This document shows, piece after piece, positions 57,071-64,000 of a DNA stretch of 64,000 nucleotides. The stretch covers positions 310,001-374,000 of the forward strand of contig JAEPQD010000002.1 of NCBI GenBank assembly GCA_017642695.1, written 5' to 3'. The notes under the pieces were generated by a model that did not search any database, was not told the DNA's origin, and saw nothing but the letters and a program-made list of their open reading frames with translations. The position numbers and the translations under genes are program-made. Origin of the DNA: Parvibaculum sp. (GTDB lineage Bacteria; Pseudomonadota; Alphaproteobacteria; Parvibaculales; Parvibaculaceae). Every line of letters starts with the position of its first letter. The first letter of the stretch is position 1.

Positions 57071-58804
57071 ATGCGTCAGATCGTTCTAATTTCAGGACAT
57101 ATTTGTGTTGGCAAGTCCAGCTTAGCCAAAAGTCTAGAGAAACGATTTGGGTACCACCTGATCAGATCAAGTGGCGCAATTAAAGAGCTGAAGCGTGAAC
57201 GACCCTCCCTTGGCCGGCTTGAATTGCAGGACGCAGGTGACGAGCTAGACAGGGACTCAAATCACAAATGGTTGCTGGACTTCGTCATTGAACAGATGAA
57301 ATCAGTCGATCCCTCTCGTCCCGTTGTCGTCGATAACGTAAGAAACAGCACACAGCTTCGCGCTTTTCGCGAACAGCACGATTTTGAAACAATCCATGTG
57401 CACCTGTATGCGAACAACGAAATACTAGAGGCACGCTACGCTGCCAAGCAGGGGGAAAATCCTAAAGAAAAGGACATTGCTTATCCGGATGCAGACCTAA
57501 TTAAAAACGAAGATGAGATCCGGTATTTCCAGAATGACGCAGACGTACGAATCTTTACTGGCCGCTCTGATCAGGAGGATGTGCTCGTTCGTGTTGCAGC
57601 GCATCTTGGCCTGTATCCTCCCGGGGACATAAGAACCGTAGACGTCATAGTTGGCGGTCAATATGGAAGCGAAGGCAAGGGACACGTGGCTGGATATTTG
57701 GCGCGCGAGTATGACGTGTTGGTTCGCGTCGGGGGGCCAAACGCAGGTCATACCGTTTCAAGTGCTCTAGGTGTAATTACGTACCACCAACTTCCTTCGG
57801 GAGCTGAAGATACAGATGCAAAGCTTCTGCTGGGACCGGGGATGACGATAAGGGTTCCAGCTCTTCTCAAAGAAATAGAATTAAGGAAGGTCACTCCCGA
57901 ACGACTCTTCATTGACCCTCAAGCAATGATCATTGAGCAGGAAGACATTGAGGAAGAGCAAGCTCTGGTCAAAGGCATCTCTTCAACGGGGCAAGGTGGC
58001 GGAGCGGCTGCGGCTCGGCGGATAATGGGTCGTAACCCGGATCGCCGGGGCAGCTGTCTTTTTGGAAAGACTCCTCCGAGAGTCCGGTTGGCGCGAGATG
58101 TGGAGGAGCTAAGACCGTACGTGGGAGAAGGCCCGATTTACAGAGGGTCGACGGTTGCTAGGTTGGAAGAAGCATACCGTCGAGGAGACTCGATCCTGCT
58201 AGAAGGGACCCAAGGTAGTGGGCTCAGTTTATTTCACGGGTTGTATCCGCACGTCACTTCACGTGACACTAATGTTGCAGGTTGTTTGGCGGAAGCGGGA
58301 ATATCGCCCAGTCGTGTTCGTAAAATTCTGATGGTCGTTAGGTACACTCCGATCAGAGTTGCCAATTCAGTGAATGGGAATACCTCGGGCCTGTTAAAGC
58401 ATGAGGTGACGTTCGAGGAAGTTGCTGACCAGGCAGGAATAGACGCAAATGAAGTGAAAGAATCTGAGAAAACATCAACGACACGCCGAGATCGACGGGT
58501 CGGTTGGTTTGAATGGGAGCAGTTTAGAAAGGCATGTGCCCTGAACGCTCCAACGGATATTGTTCTAACCTTTGCCGACTATATTTCCGCAGAAAACCGC
58601 TCTGCGAGAAGATTCGATCAGCTTCCAGGTAAGACGATCAAATTCATTGAAGAGTTGGAGACCGTTGCGCAGGCACCGGTTTCGTTAGTGAATATTCGAT
58701 TTCCGAGAGAGGCCAGCGAGCGCTTCGATTTGAGAACGCTTATAGATCGACGAAATTGGACTACGCAAAAAAGATTGAAGGAAGCAGCAAGCTTTATGCG
58801 GTGA
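57071..58804 (+). CDS. Fused nucleotide kinase - PurZ-like adenylosuccinate synthetase
   Basis: A 577-residue fusion. Residues 1-185 are a P-loop kinase (GHICVGKSS 9-17; VVDNVRN with D88). Residues about 190-577 are an adenylosuccinate-synthetase fold: GGQYGSEGKGH (196-205), GGPNAGHT with H227, STGQGGGAAAARR, EGTQGS, VTSRDTN and RRDRRVGW correspond to PurA landmarks. The catalytic Asp of PurA (D13 in the window's own purA) is S200, and the Arg in TTxRG is Gln, as reported for phage PurZ, which couples dGMP to aspartate. It therefore may use a (d)GMP-like nucleotide rather than IMP. GGGG at 57058-57061 precedes the ATG. AT-richer than its host. Confidence 0.75.
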   Translation: MRQIVLISGHICVGKSSLAKSLEKRFGYHLIRSSGAIKELKRERPSLGRLELQDAGDELDRDSNHKWLLDFVIEQMKSVDPSRPVVVDNVRNSTQLRAFREQHDFETIHVHLYANNEILEARYAAKQGENPKEKDIAYPDADLIKNEDEIRYFQNDADVRIFTGRSDQEDVLVRVAAHLGLYPPGDIRTVDVIVGGQYGSEGKGHVAGYLAREYDVLVRVGGPNAGHTVSSALGVITYHQLPSGAEDTDAKLLLGPGMTIRVPALLKEIELRKVTPERLFIDPQAMIIEQEDIEEEQALVKGISSTGQGGGAAAARRIMGRNPDRRGSCLFGKTPPRVRLARDVEELRPYVGEGPIYRGSTVARLEEAYRRGDSILLEGTQGSGLSLFHGLYPHVTSRDTNVAGCLAEAGISPSRVRKILMVVRYTPIRVANSVNGNTSGLLKHEVTFEEVADQAGIDANEVKESEKTSTTRRDRRVGWFEWEQFRKACALNAPTDIVLTFADYISAENRSARRFDQLPGKTIKFIEELETVAQAPVSLVNIRFPREASERFDLRTLIDRRNWTTQKRLKEAASFMR

Positions 58805-58831
58805 AAGAGCTTCGATAGACTGACTCCTTAG

Positions 58832-59917
58832 TCACCCCCCCAACTCCCGCACCAGCTCCCTCATGTCCTCCGGCAACGGAGCATCGAAGCTCATCTTCTC
58901 TCCCGTCACCGGGTGCTCGAACCCTAAGTGATGCGCATGGAGCGCCTGCCGTCCGAGTCGTGTCAGCGCGGCCCGTGCGCCGTCGCTCAGTTTTGTGGCG
59001 CGGCTTTTCATGCCGGTGCCGTAGGTCGGGTCGCCCAATAGCGGATGTCCGAGCGCCGTCATGTGGACGCGGATCTGGTGCGTGCGGCCCGTCTCCAGCC
59101 GGCATTCGATTTCCGCGACGAGGCCGCCGGCGAATTCCCGCTTTACCGTGTAATGCGTGATCGCGCGGCGCCCGCTCGTCACGTCGTCGCCGTCCTCGTC
59201 GAGCCGCGTCTTCAGCGCCGCCATCTTCGAGCGGTTGTGGGACGAGCGCGCGATGTTCGCGTCGATGGTGCCGCGCTTCTTCGCGGGCGCGCCCCAGGTG
59301 AGCGCCGTATAGGCCCGCGTGAGCTTGCCGTCGCGGCCATGCGCGGCGAACTGCGCCGCGAGCCCGCGATGCGCGCGGTCCGTCTTCGCGACCACCATCA
59401 GCCCGCTCGTCTCCTTGTCCAGCCGGTGGACGATGCCCGGCCGCCGCTCGCCGCCGATGCCCGACAGCGTCGCCCCGCAATGCGCGACAAGCGCGTTGAC
59501 GAGCGTCATGTCGGGGTTGCCCGGCGCGGGATGGACGACGAGCCCCGCCGGCTTCATCACCACGATCAGCTCCGCGTCCTCGTAGACGACGTCGAGCGGG
59601 ATCGCCTGCCCCGCGGGGCGCGCGGGCGCGGGCGGCGGCACCGTCACTTCGATGCGCTCGCCGGGCTTCACGCGGTAGGCGGGGTCTGCCGCCGGGCGCG
59701 GCCGCGTCTCGCCCACCAGCGTCACGCGGCCTTCCTCGATCAGCTGCTTCACACGCGCGCGCGACAGCACCTCGCCCGCGCTCTCGCCGGATGCGCCTTC
59801 AACCTTGCGGGAGAGCGCCTCCGTGAGATACTTGTCGAGCCGCGCGCCGCCTTCGTCGCTGCCGACGGTGAGCGCATGGGTCTTTTCAGGGGAAGCATCG
59901 GGGGCAATCGGCATCAT
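58832..59917 (-). CDS. rluD: 23S rRNA pseudouridine(1911/1915/1917) synthase RluD-type
   Basis: A 361-residue RluA/RluD-family enzyme that converts uridines in helix 69 of 23S rRNA to pseudouridine. The N-terminal S4-like RNA-binding domain (ARLDKYLTEAL, SRARVKQLIEEGRVTL) precedes the catalytic core, whose Asp is in GIVHRLDKETSGLMVVAKT; ECRLETGRTHQIRVHMTALGHPLLGD is the other conserved block. Start at 59917 (MMPIAPDA). rluD followed by rpoH is a common alphaproteobacterial order, here interrupted by the foreign island. Confidence 0.94.
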   Translation of the reverse strand: MMPIAPDASPEKTHALTVGSDEGGARLDKYLTEALSRKVEGASGESAGEVLSRARVKQLIEEGRVTLVGETRPRPAADPAYRVKPGERIEVTVPPPAPARPAGQAIPLDVVYEDAELIVVMKPAGLVVHPAPGNPDMTLVNALVAHCGATLSGIGGERRPGIVHRLDKETSGLMVVAKTDRAHRGLAAQFAAHGRDGKLTRAYTALTWGAPAKKRGTIDANIARSSHNRSKMAALKTRLDEDGDDVTSGRRAITHYTVKREFAGGLVAEIECRLETGRTHQIRVHMTALGHPLLGDPTYGTGMKSRATKLSDGARAALTRLGRQALHAHHLGFEHPVTGEKMSFDAPLPEDMRELVRELGG

Positions 59918-60323
59918 GGCCAATGATACAACATCCGCTTCCGATGCGTCTCCCGGGACGTCCGGCGCCGCGCCCGAGCCCACGGGCATGAACACGCCCG
60001 CAAACATCCGCCGGCTGAAATTCGTCGTCGCGGGGCTCGGCGCCGTCCTCGTGCTCGGCTTTGCGGTCATCGTCGCCGTCATCATCCAGCGGGCCAGCAA
60101 CATGGGCGAGCGCCGGGCCGCCCTGCCCGCCGGTCATTTCGGCGTTTCCCGCGTCGGCATCGCGCCGGGCGAAACCGTCCGCTCCGTCACGCTCGGCGAT
60201 GGCCGCCTCGCGATCCATGTCGGCAGCGACAGCGCCGAAGCCGTCATCCTGATCGACCCGAAGACCGGCGAGGAACTCGGCCGGGTCCTGCTCGCGCCCA
60301 TGTCGGATTTCGCGGCGCGCTGA
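59916..60323 (+). CDS. DUF6476-type small membrane protein
   Basis: A 135-residue protein with an unstructured Ser/Thr/Pro-rich N-terminus and one membrane helix (about residues 34-55, KFVVAGLGAVLVLGFAVIVAVIIQ). The C-terminal part, LPAGHFGVSRVGIAPGETVRSVTLGDGRLAIHVGSD..AVILIDPKTGEELGRVLL, resembles the small DUF6476 proteins found divergent from rluD in many alphaproteobacteria. The start ATG 59916-59918 overlaps the rluD start on the other strand. Role unknown. Confidence 0.75.
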   Translation: MANDTTSASDASPGTSGAAPEPTGMNTPANIRRLKFVVAGLGAVLVLGFAVIVAVIIQRASNMGERRAALPAGHFGVSRVGIAPGETVRSVTLGDGRLAIHVGSDSAEAVILIDPKTGEELGRVLLAPMSDFAAR

Positions 60324-61206
60324 CGCGCGGCTGGAGGCACTGGGTCTCGTCCCACCCGCCCACCTTGGCGGCTTGTCCGCCAAGGCGAACAAGATGGGGG
60401 GCGGGGGAGGCGGCATGCGCAGGAGCCCCCGCCCGAAACCTGCTTCGCTGACGCTCGCAACTTTCGACCCTCCCAAGGGGAGCGTGGTCGCCAAAAACCG
60501 GGGACAAGTTTTTTCGTCCACGGCACCCGAAAGTGCACCGAAGACACGGGGACATCTTTTTCGCGGCCTCACCCAACCCTCCGGTGTCATCCCGGCGAAA
60601 GCCGGGAACCATGGGCGGTGCGTCCCATGTGACGGTCTCGTGACAGTTCGGTGACGGTCCGCCGGGGATAAGCCGGGCGCGCGCCGATTCCGCCCGTGCG
60701 GTCAGGGCGTTAGGGGCGGGGACAAGTGTTATCCCCGGCCATTGTGACGGTCCGCGCACGCAAAAAACGTCGCGTGGGGCCAATTGCCCTGTGATTTCAA
60801 CGATTTATCGGGGAGGGGAGGGTGCCGCCGGCGCCGGGGGAGGAGGGAGGATGGCGCCGGCGGCAATCTGAAAGCTACCAGTCGGGGAGGAGGTCGACCG
60901 GCGTTTCGTGAGACAAATATCGCCCTCGAATGACAGTTTGTCAATTGGGTTTTTGTTGCGTTGCAAAAATGTAATTCAGTCTGGGATGCGTGTGGGTTGC
61001 AGTATAACCCATTGATATCATTAGTGAGAATCTTGAAAATGCGGAGCGGTAGAGCGCGAAAAACCCCCAGGTGCGGTCGAATGACGCAGTGCGGGGTGCT
61101 GTTTTTAGGGGCTGTGCCCTAGGCGCAACGGTCGCTTCCGGCGGCCTCTCACGATTGCCCTTGCGCCGCTTTCCAAGCCGTCATAGAAGGAGCGCCGCAC
61201 TGGTCC
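60324..61206. other. Large non-coding stretch with hairpins upstream of tRNA-Glu
   Basis: About 880 bases with no convincing gene. Visible items are a short hairpin TCCCGGC-GAAA-GCCGGGA (60590-60607), which resembles dispersed palindromes of alphaproteobacteria, and a perfect GC-rich inverted repeat at 60823-60865. From about 60900 to 61050 the DNA becomes AT-rich, possibly a promoter for the tRNA. No RNA gene other than the tRNA was recognised. Confidence 0.5.
60823..60865. repeat. Perfect 13-bp inverted repeat with G-run loop
   Basis: TGCCGCCGGCGCC (60823-60835) and GGCGCCGGCGGCA (60853-60865) are exact reverse complements, separated by a 17-base purine-rich loop, GGGGGAGGAGGGAGGAT, whose G-runs could form a G-quadruplex. 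It lies in a gene-free stretch and has no T-run, so it is not a plain terminator. Confidence 0.75.
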
Positions 61207-61282
61207 GTCCCCTTCGTCTAGCGGTCCAGGACGTCGCCCTCTCACGGCGAAAACAGGGGTTCGAGTCCCCTAGGGGACGCCA
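61207..61282 (+). tRNA. tRNA-Glu (anticodon CTC)
   Basis: Acceptor arms GTCCCCT and AGGGGAC pair, followed by an encoded CCA tail. The anticodon stem TCGCC/GGCGA holds loop CTCTCAC with anticodon CTC at its centre, and the T arm AGGGG-TTCGAGT-CCCCT is intact. It reads GAG codons for glutamate. The neighbouring DNA shows no integrase or truncated tRNA copy. Confidence 0.95.
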
Positions 61283-61313
61283 GTTCTTTCAATAAAATCA
61301 ATCGCTTGTGGCG

Positions 61314-61724
61314 TCAGAGGTAGGCGTTGACCGCCTGTATCGCGAGCGCGATCAGGGCGCCGGCCCACAGCACCACCGTCGCCACGAGGCCGATGGTGAA
61401 GCCGGTCGAGCGGTTCAGCGCGGCGGCATAGTAGCCGCGGGCGTAAACCACTCTGCCGATTGGATAAATCAGGCCGATCGCTGCCGCCCAGAGGTCGCCC
61501 AGCGTCAGCGCGAAGAGCCACAGCGCCGGCAGGAAGATCAGCAGGTTCTCGGCCGTGTTGCCCTGAACCCTCAGTACACGGAGGAAATCGTCCGGCCCGT
61601 CCATGCGCGGCGCCGGAATCCCGTGTGTTGCCCGTGCCTTGCCGACCTTGAAGGCCATCCAGAAATAAACGATGAGCGTCAGAAGCGTGACCAGGCCGGT
61701 CAGCGGATAAGCGAATGGAGTCAT
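61314..61724 (-). CDS. MAPEG-family membrane protein (copy 3)
   Basis: A 136-residue integral membrane protein with four helices. RVQGNTAENLLIFLPALWLFALTLG and YPIGRVVYARGYYAAALNRSTGFTIG match the MAPEG pattern of an N-x-x-E/N helix and a YxxR turn. Start at 61724 (MTPFAYPLTG). It is only loosely similar to the two MAPEG proteins at 41.2-42.2 kb. Substrate unknown. Confidence 0.82.
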   Translation of the reverse strand: MTPFAYPLTGLVTLLTLIVYFWMAFKVGKARATHGIPAPRMDGPDDFLRVLRVQGNTAENLLIFLPALWLFALTLGDLWAAAIGLIYPIGRVVYARGYYAAALNRSTGFTIGLVATVVLWAGALIALAIQAVNAYL

Positions 61725-61803
61725 GATGGTCTCCCCGATGCGTTGTCCGCACAAAGAAGATCAGCTTGCCGTGATTCCGGCAATGAAAAGAAGAGGTTGC
61801 CCG

Positions 61804-62634
61804 TCAGGGCGAGACGCCGGCCTCGAGCGCGCGGATGCGCTCCATCAGCGCCTTGTCGCCGATATGGCTGTCGCTTGCCTGGGCCGTGCCGGTGCGGCCG
61901 TCCCTGCTGCGCTCGCCCGGCGCGGGGGTCTCGTCCGCCTCATCGTCCGGCGGCGTTTCGTCTTCACTTTCAAAGGCTTCCGGGTTGTCCAGGCCCATCG
62001 CATCGAGCCGGGCGAGCGAGGCCTTCACCTCCGCCAGCGTGCGCGCATCGGCCGCCGCGTCGTCCTCCAGGTCCCGGTCGGCGGGATAGGGCTCAAGTAC
62101 CTGTACCGCCTCGCCTTTCGACGGTTCCAGGGGCGGCGCCGGGACGCGGGCGGGCTGTTCTGTCCGGGCGGTCTCGTCGTGCCGCGCCTCGTTCGTGATC
62201 GCCGTCTCGAGACCATCGAGCGCGCGCCGCACCGCCGCCAGCCGTTCCGCGCGCTCCGTGGCGGCGCTTTCGATGTCGCCGCGCAGCGTCGAGAGTTCGG
62301 CCTTGAGCCGCTTCACCTCGTTCGCCAGGTCCTTGTTTTCACTGGCAAGTTTCGCATTCGCGTTGGCCAGTTCCTCGTTTGCGCCGGCGAATTCCCGGTG
62401 CTCGGCGCGCAGCGTTTCGAGCTCGGCCTGCAGCGGCGCCCGCTCGCGCTCCTGCCGGCTCAGCAGCTCGTCCATTTCCCTGGTTTTGGCCGCTTTTTCG
62501 GCTTCGTCCCCGTCGCCGGCCAGCTGCAGCGTCGTCACCCTCACGGCCCGGCGCCAGACGAACTGCGCCGCGATGATCGCGAACAGCGTCGCAACCAGAA
62601 AGCCAAGCGCCATCAGCATCAGGCTCTCGATCAT
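61804..62634 (-). CDS. Membrane-anchored coiled-coil protein, unknown function
   Basis: A 276-residue protein with one N-terminal membrane helix (MIESLMLMALGFLVATLFAIIAAQFVWRR) followed by a long coiled coil (about residues 45-145, with LETLRAEHREFAGANEELANANAKLASENKDLANEVKRLKAEL) and an acidic, Pro-rich C-terminal tail that is probably disordered. Such topology suits a scaffold facing the cytoplasm. Not recognised as a named family. It lies between the MAPEG and EipA-like genes. Confidence 0.65.
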   Translation of the reverse strand: MIESLMLMALGFLVATLFAIIAAQFVWRRAVRVTTLQLAGDGDEAEKAAKTREMDELLSRQERERAPLQAELETLRAEHREFAGANEELANANAKLASENKDLANEVKRLKAELSTLRGDIESAATERAERLAAVRRALDGLETAITNEARHDETARTEQPARVPAPPLEPSKGEAVQVLEPYPADRDLEDDAAADARTLAEVKASLARLDAMGLDNPEAFESEDETPPDDEADETPAPGERSRDGRTGTAQASDSHIGDKALMERIRALEAGVSP

Positions 62635-62734
62635 GGGGTCCCCGCACCGTTCAGAAGCTGCGCCAGACTGCCAGAAAAGGCGCTGACCTTCCACCGCGCG
62701 GCGGGGCCGCGCGGGCTTTTCGGCGAGGGCTGCG

Positions 62735-63349
62735 TCAGAACGGCAACCATTCCCGCGACTTCGTGTATTTCAGGTAGCCGACCGAGGCGCCGAGCCGGAG
62801 GCCGACGCCGGAGCGCATCGGCGCCAGCACCACATCGTCGCGCTGCTGGTAGTTGATGCCGATACCGCCCACCAGATAGGCGCTGCCTTCCACGCCCGGA
62901 TAGCGGCGATAGATCGTCTCGCCGTCCGGCAGGTTGTAGACCAGCGTGAAGACCTTGACCGCGTTGCCGCCGAAATCCCATCCGGCGCTCGGGCCCTGCC
63001 AGAAGACCTTCTTGCGCGTGCCCTCCTTCATCACCAGTTCGCCCTGCCCATAGCGCAGGCCAACAACGAAGGCGCCGCTTGCCTCCTCGCCCTTGATATA
63101 GGCGTTGGGTTCGCCGTATTCCTCGAAAATGCTGTGAACGGCATCCGCCAGCCCTTCCGAAACGGCACCGAAGAAATCGCCTGCTTCCTTGACGATTTCG
63201 TCTTCCTTGTAGGTGTCGCCGGATTGCCCGTTCGACTGGGCCATGGCAGGGGCAGCGGCAAAGGTCAGCATCGCAAGCGCCGCGAAGGCCCATGCGGCCC
63301 CGCGCATTGCATTGAATTTATCCCCTGTCCGGATATTCGTGCCCATCAT
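62735..63349 (-). CDS. EipA-like (DUF1134) envelope protein
   Basis: A 204-residue exported protein. The N-terminus (start 63349, MMGTNIRTGDKF) ends in a signal peptide, FAALAMLTFAAAPAMAQ. The mature domain, EAGDFFGAVSEGLADAVHSIFEEYGEPNAYIKGEEASGAFVVGLRYGQGEL and YLVGGIGINYQQRDDVVLAPMRSGVGLRLGASVGYLKYTKS, matches the DUF1134 family, of which Brucella EipA is needed for cell-envelope integrity and is found in the periplasm. AAGGAACGAAGG lies upstream. Confidence 0.85.
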   Translation of the reverse strand: MMGTNIRTGDKFNAMRGAAWAFAALAMLTFAAAPAMAQSNGQSGDTYKEDEIVKEAGDFFGAVSEGLADAVHSIFEEYGEPNAYIKGEEASGAFVVGLRYGQGELVMKEGTRKKVFWQGPSAGWDFGGNAVKVFTLVYNLPDGETIYRRYPGVEGSAYLVGGIGINYQQRDDVVLAPMRSGVGLRLGASVGYLKYTKSREWLPF

Positions 63350-63493
63350 GCCTTCGTTCCTTCTGGTAGCTGCGCGGATGCGCCATCGAATCGCCGCCAA
63401 TCGGTGTCAAAGTCTATAGTAGAATCACAACGATCGAGGCACGGCCATAGTGACGGGACAGCATGGCGAAACGGTGACCGGAAGAGGGCAGCG

Positions 63494-64000
63494 ATGCTGG
63501 TCCGGCGAAAGGATTCTGGGCGCGTGCTGAAATCCTGGAAGGGCCGAATTCTACTCTTCTTCTGCGCTTTCCTGCTGCTGGCGGGCGGAGCGGCCGTCTA
63601 TGTCTGGCAGCAGCGCGCGCCTCTCGCGGAAGAGATGATTGGACGCGTGCTGGCGGAGCGCGGGATCGCGCCCGTTTCCTTTCGTGTTTCGTTCATCGGG
63701 CTGCGGAGCATCACTCTCACGGACATCGTTATCGGTCCCGAGTCGTCACCGGATTTGGCTGCCGACAAGGTGGTGGTCTCCTATTCGCTCGGCGAACTCC
63801 TGTCGGGCAATGTGCAATCCATCAGCGTCGGCGAGGCGCGCGCCCGCGTTCGTTTTTCCGGGGAGGGCATCTCAATCGGTGCGCTCGACCCGCTGCTCGA
63901 AGGTGAAGGCGGTGGCGGTCCGCTCCGGTTGCCCTTGATCGATGTCGAACACGTTGTCATCGACGTGGAGACGCCACGCGGAAATGCCGTTCTGGCGGGG
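63494..64000 (+). CDS. YdbH-like AsmA-superfamily protein, N-terminal part (runs off the right edge)
   Basis: At least 169 residues, open at the window end. It starts MLVRRKDSGRVLKSWKGR, then a single membrane helix (about 18-40, ILLFFCAFLLLAGGAAVYVW), then a periplasmic stretch with strand-rich text: RGIAPVSFRVSFIGLRSITLTDIVIGPE and ADKVVVSYSLGELLSGNVQSISVGEARARV. This is the style of YdbH/TamB/AsmA-like proteins that bridge the envelope and move lipids. The function of this copy is inferred from its N-terminus only. Confidence 0.65.
   Translation, partial: MLVRRKDSGRVLKSWKGRILLFFCAFLLLAGGAAVYVWQQRAPLAEEMIGRVLAERGIAPVSFRVSFIGLRSITLTDIVIGPESSPDLAADKVVVSYSLGELLSGNVQSISVGEARARVRFSGEGISIGALDPLLEGEGGGGPLRLPLIDVEHVVIDVETPRGNAVLAG

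Noticed and set aside
56513-58804. Ordinary adenylate kinase plus adenylosuccinate synthetase of purine salvage
   Set aside because: The genome already has a normal purA in this window, and this one lacks the catalytic Asp, is fused to a paralogous kinase and is AT-richer than its surroundings; a duplicated housekeeping pair does not explain that.
61207-61282. tRNA-Glu as an attachment site for the foreign island
   Set aside because: The island ends at about 58.8 kb, more than 2 kb away, with no integrase or partial tRNA copy between them.

Overview
The window is GC-rich, densely coded DNA from the chromosome of an alphaproteobacterium. The evidence is synteny: tkt / DUF4164 / zapA / 6S RNA / 5-FCL, then yebC-ruvCAB-ybgC-tolQRAB-pal-cpoB-tilS-ftsH, then folP-glmM, serC-serA, and rluD-rpoH. 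A Parvibaculum-like hydrocarbon degrader would fit, because two CYP153-type alkane hydroxylases and their ferredoxin are present, but that genus is an inference. No rRNA, insertion sequence, integrase, CRISPR array or replication origin was seen. One tRNA gene (Glu, CTC) is present.

Layout. 0-3.1 kb: end of transketolase, ZapA block, candidate 6S RNA, 5-formyl-THF cyclo-ligase, YmdB phosphodiesterase. 3.1-8 kb: a glycosyltransferase-like protein, YebC, RuvCAB and YbgC. 8-13.5 kb: the complete Tol-Pal envelope system. 13.5-17 kb: TilS and FtsH. 17-22.5 kb: an accessory block between ftsH and folP (membrane-anchored amidohydrolase, two CYP153 paralogues around a [2Fe-2S] ferredoxin, and a divergent TetR regulator with two dyad operators). 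22.5-30.5 kb: DHPS, GlmM, ThiD and small metabolic, regulatory and export genes. 30.7-33.6 kb: serine biosynthesis (SerC, SerA). 33.7-39.2 kb: two PAS_5-like paralogues, a pentapeptide-repeat protein, OsmC, pirin and two paralogous lipoproteins. 39.3-51.5 kb: PurA, MAPEG proteins, a nitronate monooxygenase, TPP riboswitch-ThiC, an outer-membrane barrel, a DNA glycosylase-like protein, D-aminoacylase, phospholipase D and MsrA. 51.5-52.8 kb: an AT-richer foreign gene with a TIR/deoxyribosyltransferase-like head. 52.8-55.3 kb: an AI-2E exporter and RpoH. 55.6-58.8 kb: an AT-richer three-gene island. 58.8-64 kb: RluD, DUF6476, tRNA-Glu, a third MAPEG protein, a coiled-coil protein, an EipA-like protein and the start of a YdbH-like protein.

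The most notable feature is the island at about 55.6-58.8 kb, between rpoH and rluD. It encodes, tightly packed on one strand, a DarT-like ADP-ribosyltransferase candidate, a P-loop nucleotide kinase, and a fusion of a paralogous kinase to an adenylosuccinate-synthetase domain. In that domain the catalytic Asp of PurA (present at residue 13 of the housekeeping PurA at 39.3 kb) is Ser. The same position is changed in the phage enzyme PurZ, which makes the precursor of 2-aminoadenine (base Z). The cassette looks like a purine-nucleotide-modifying conflict or defence system; its biology is inferred, not shown.
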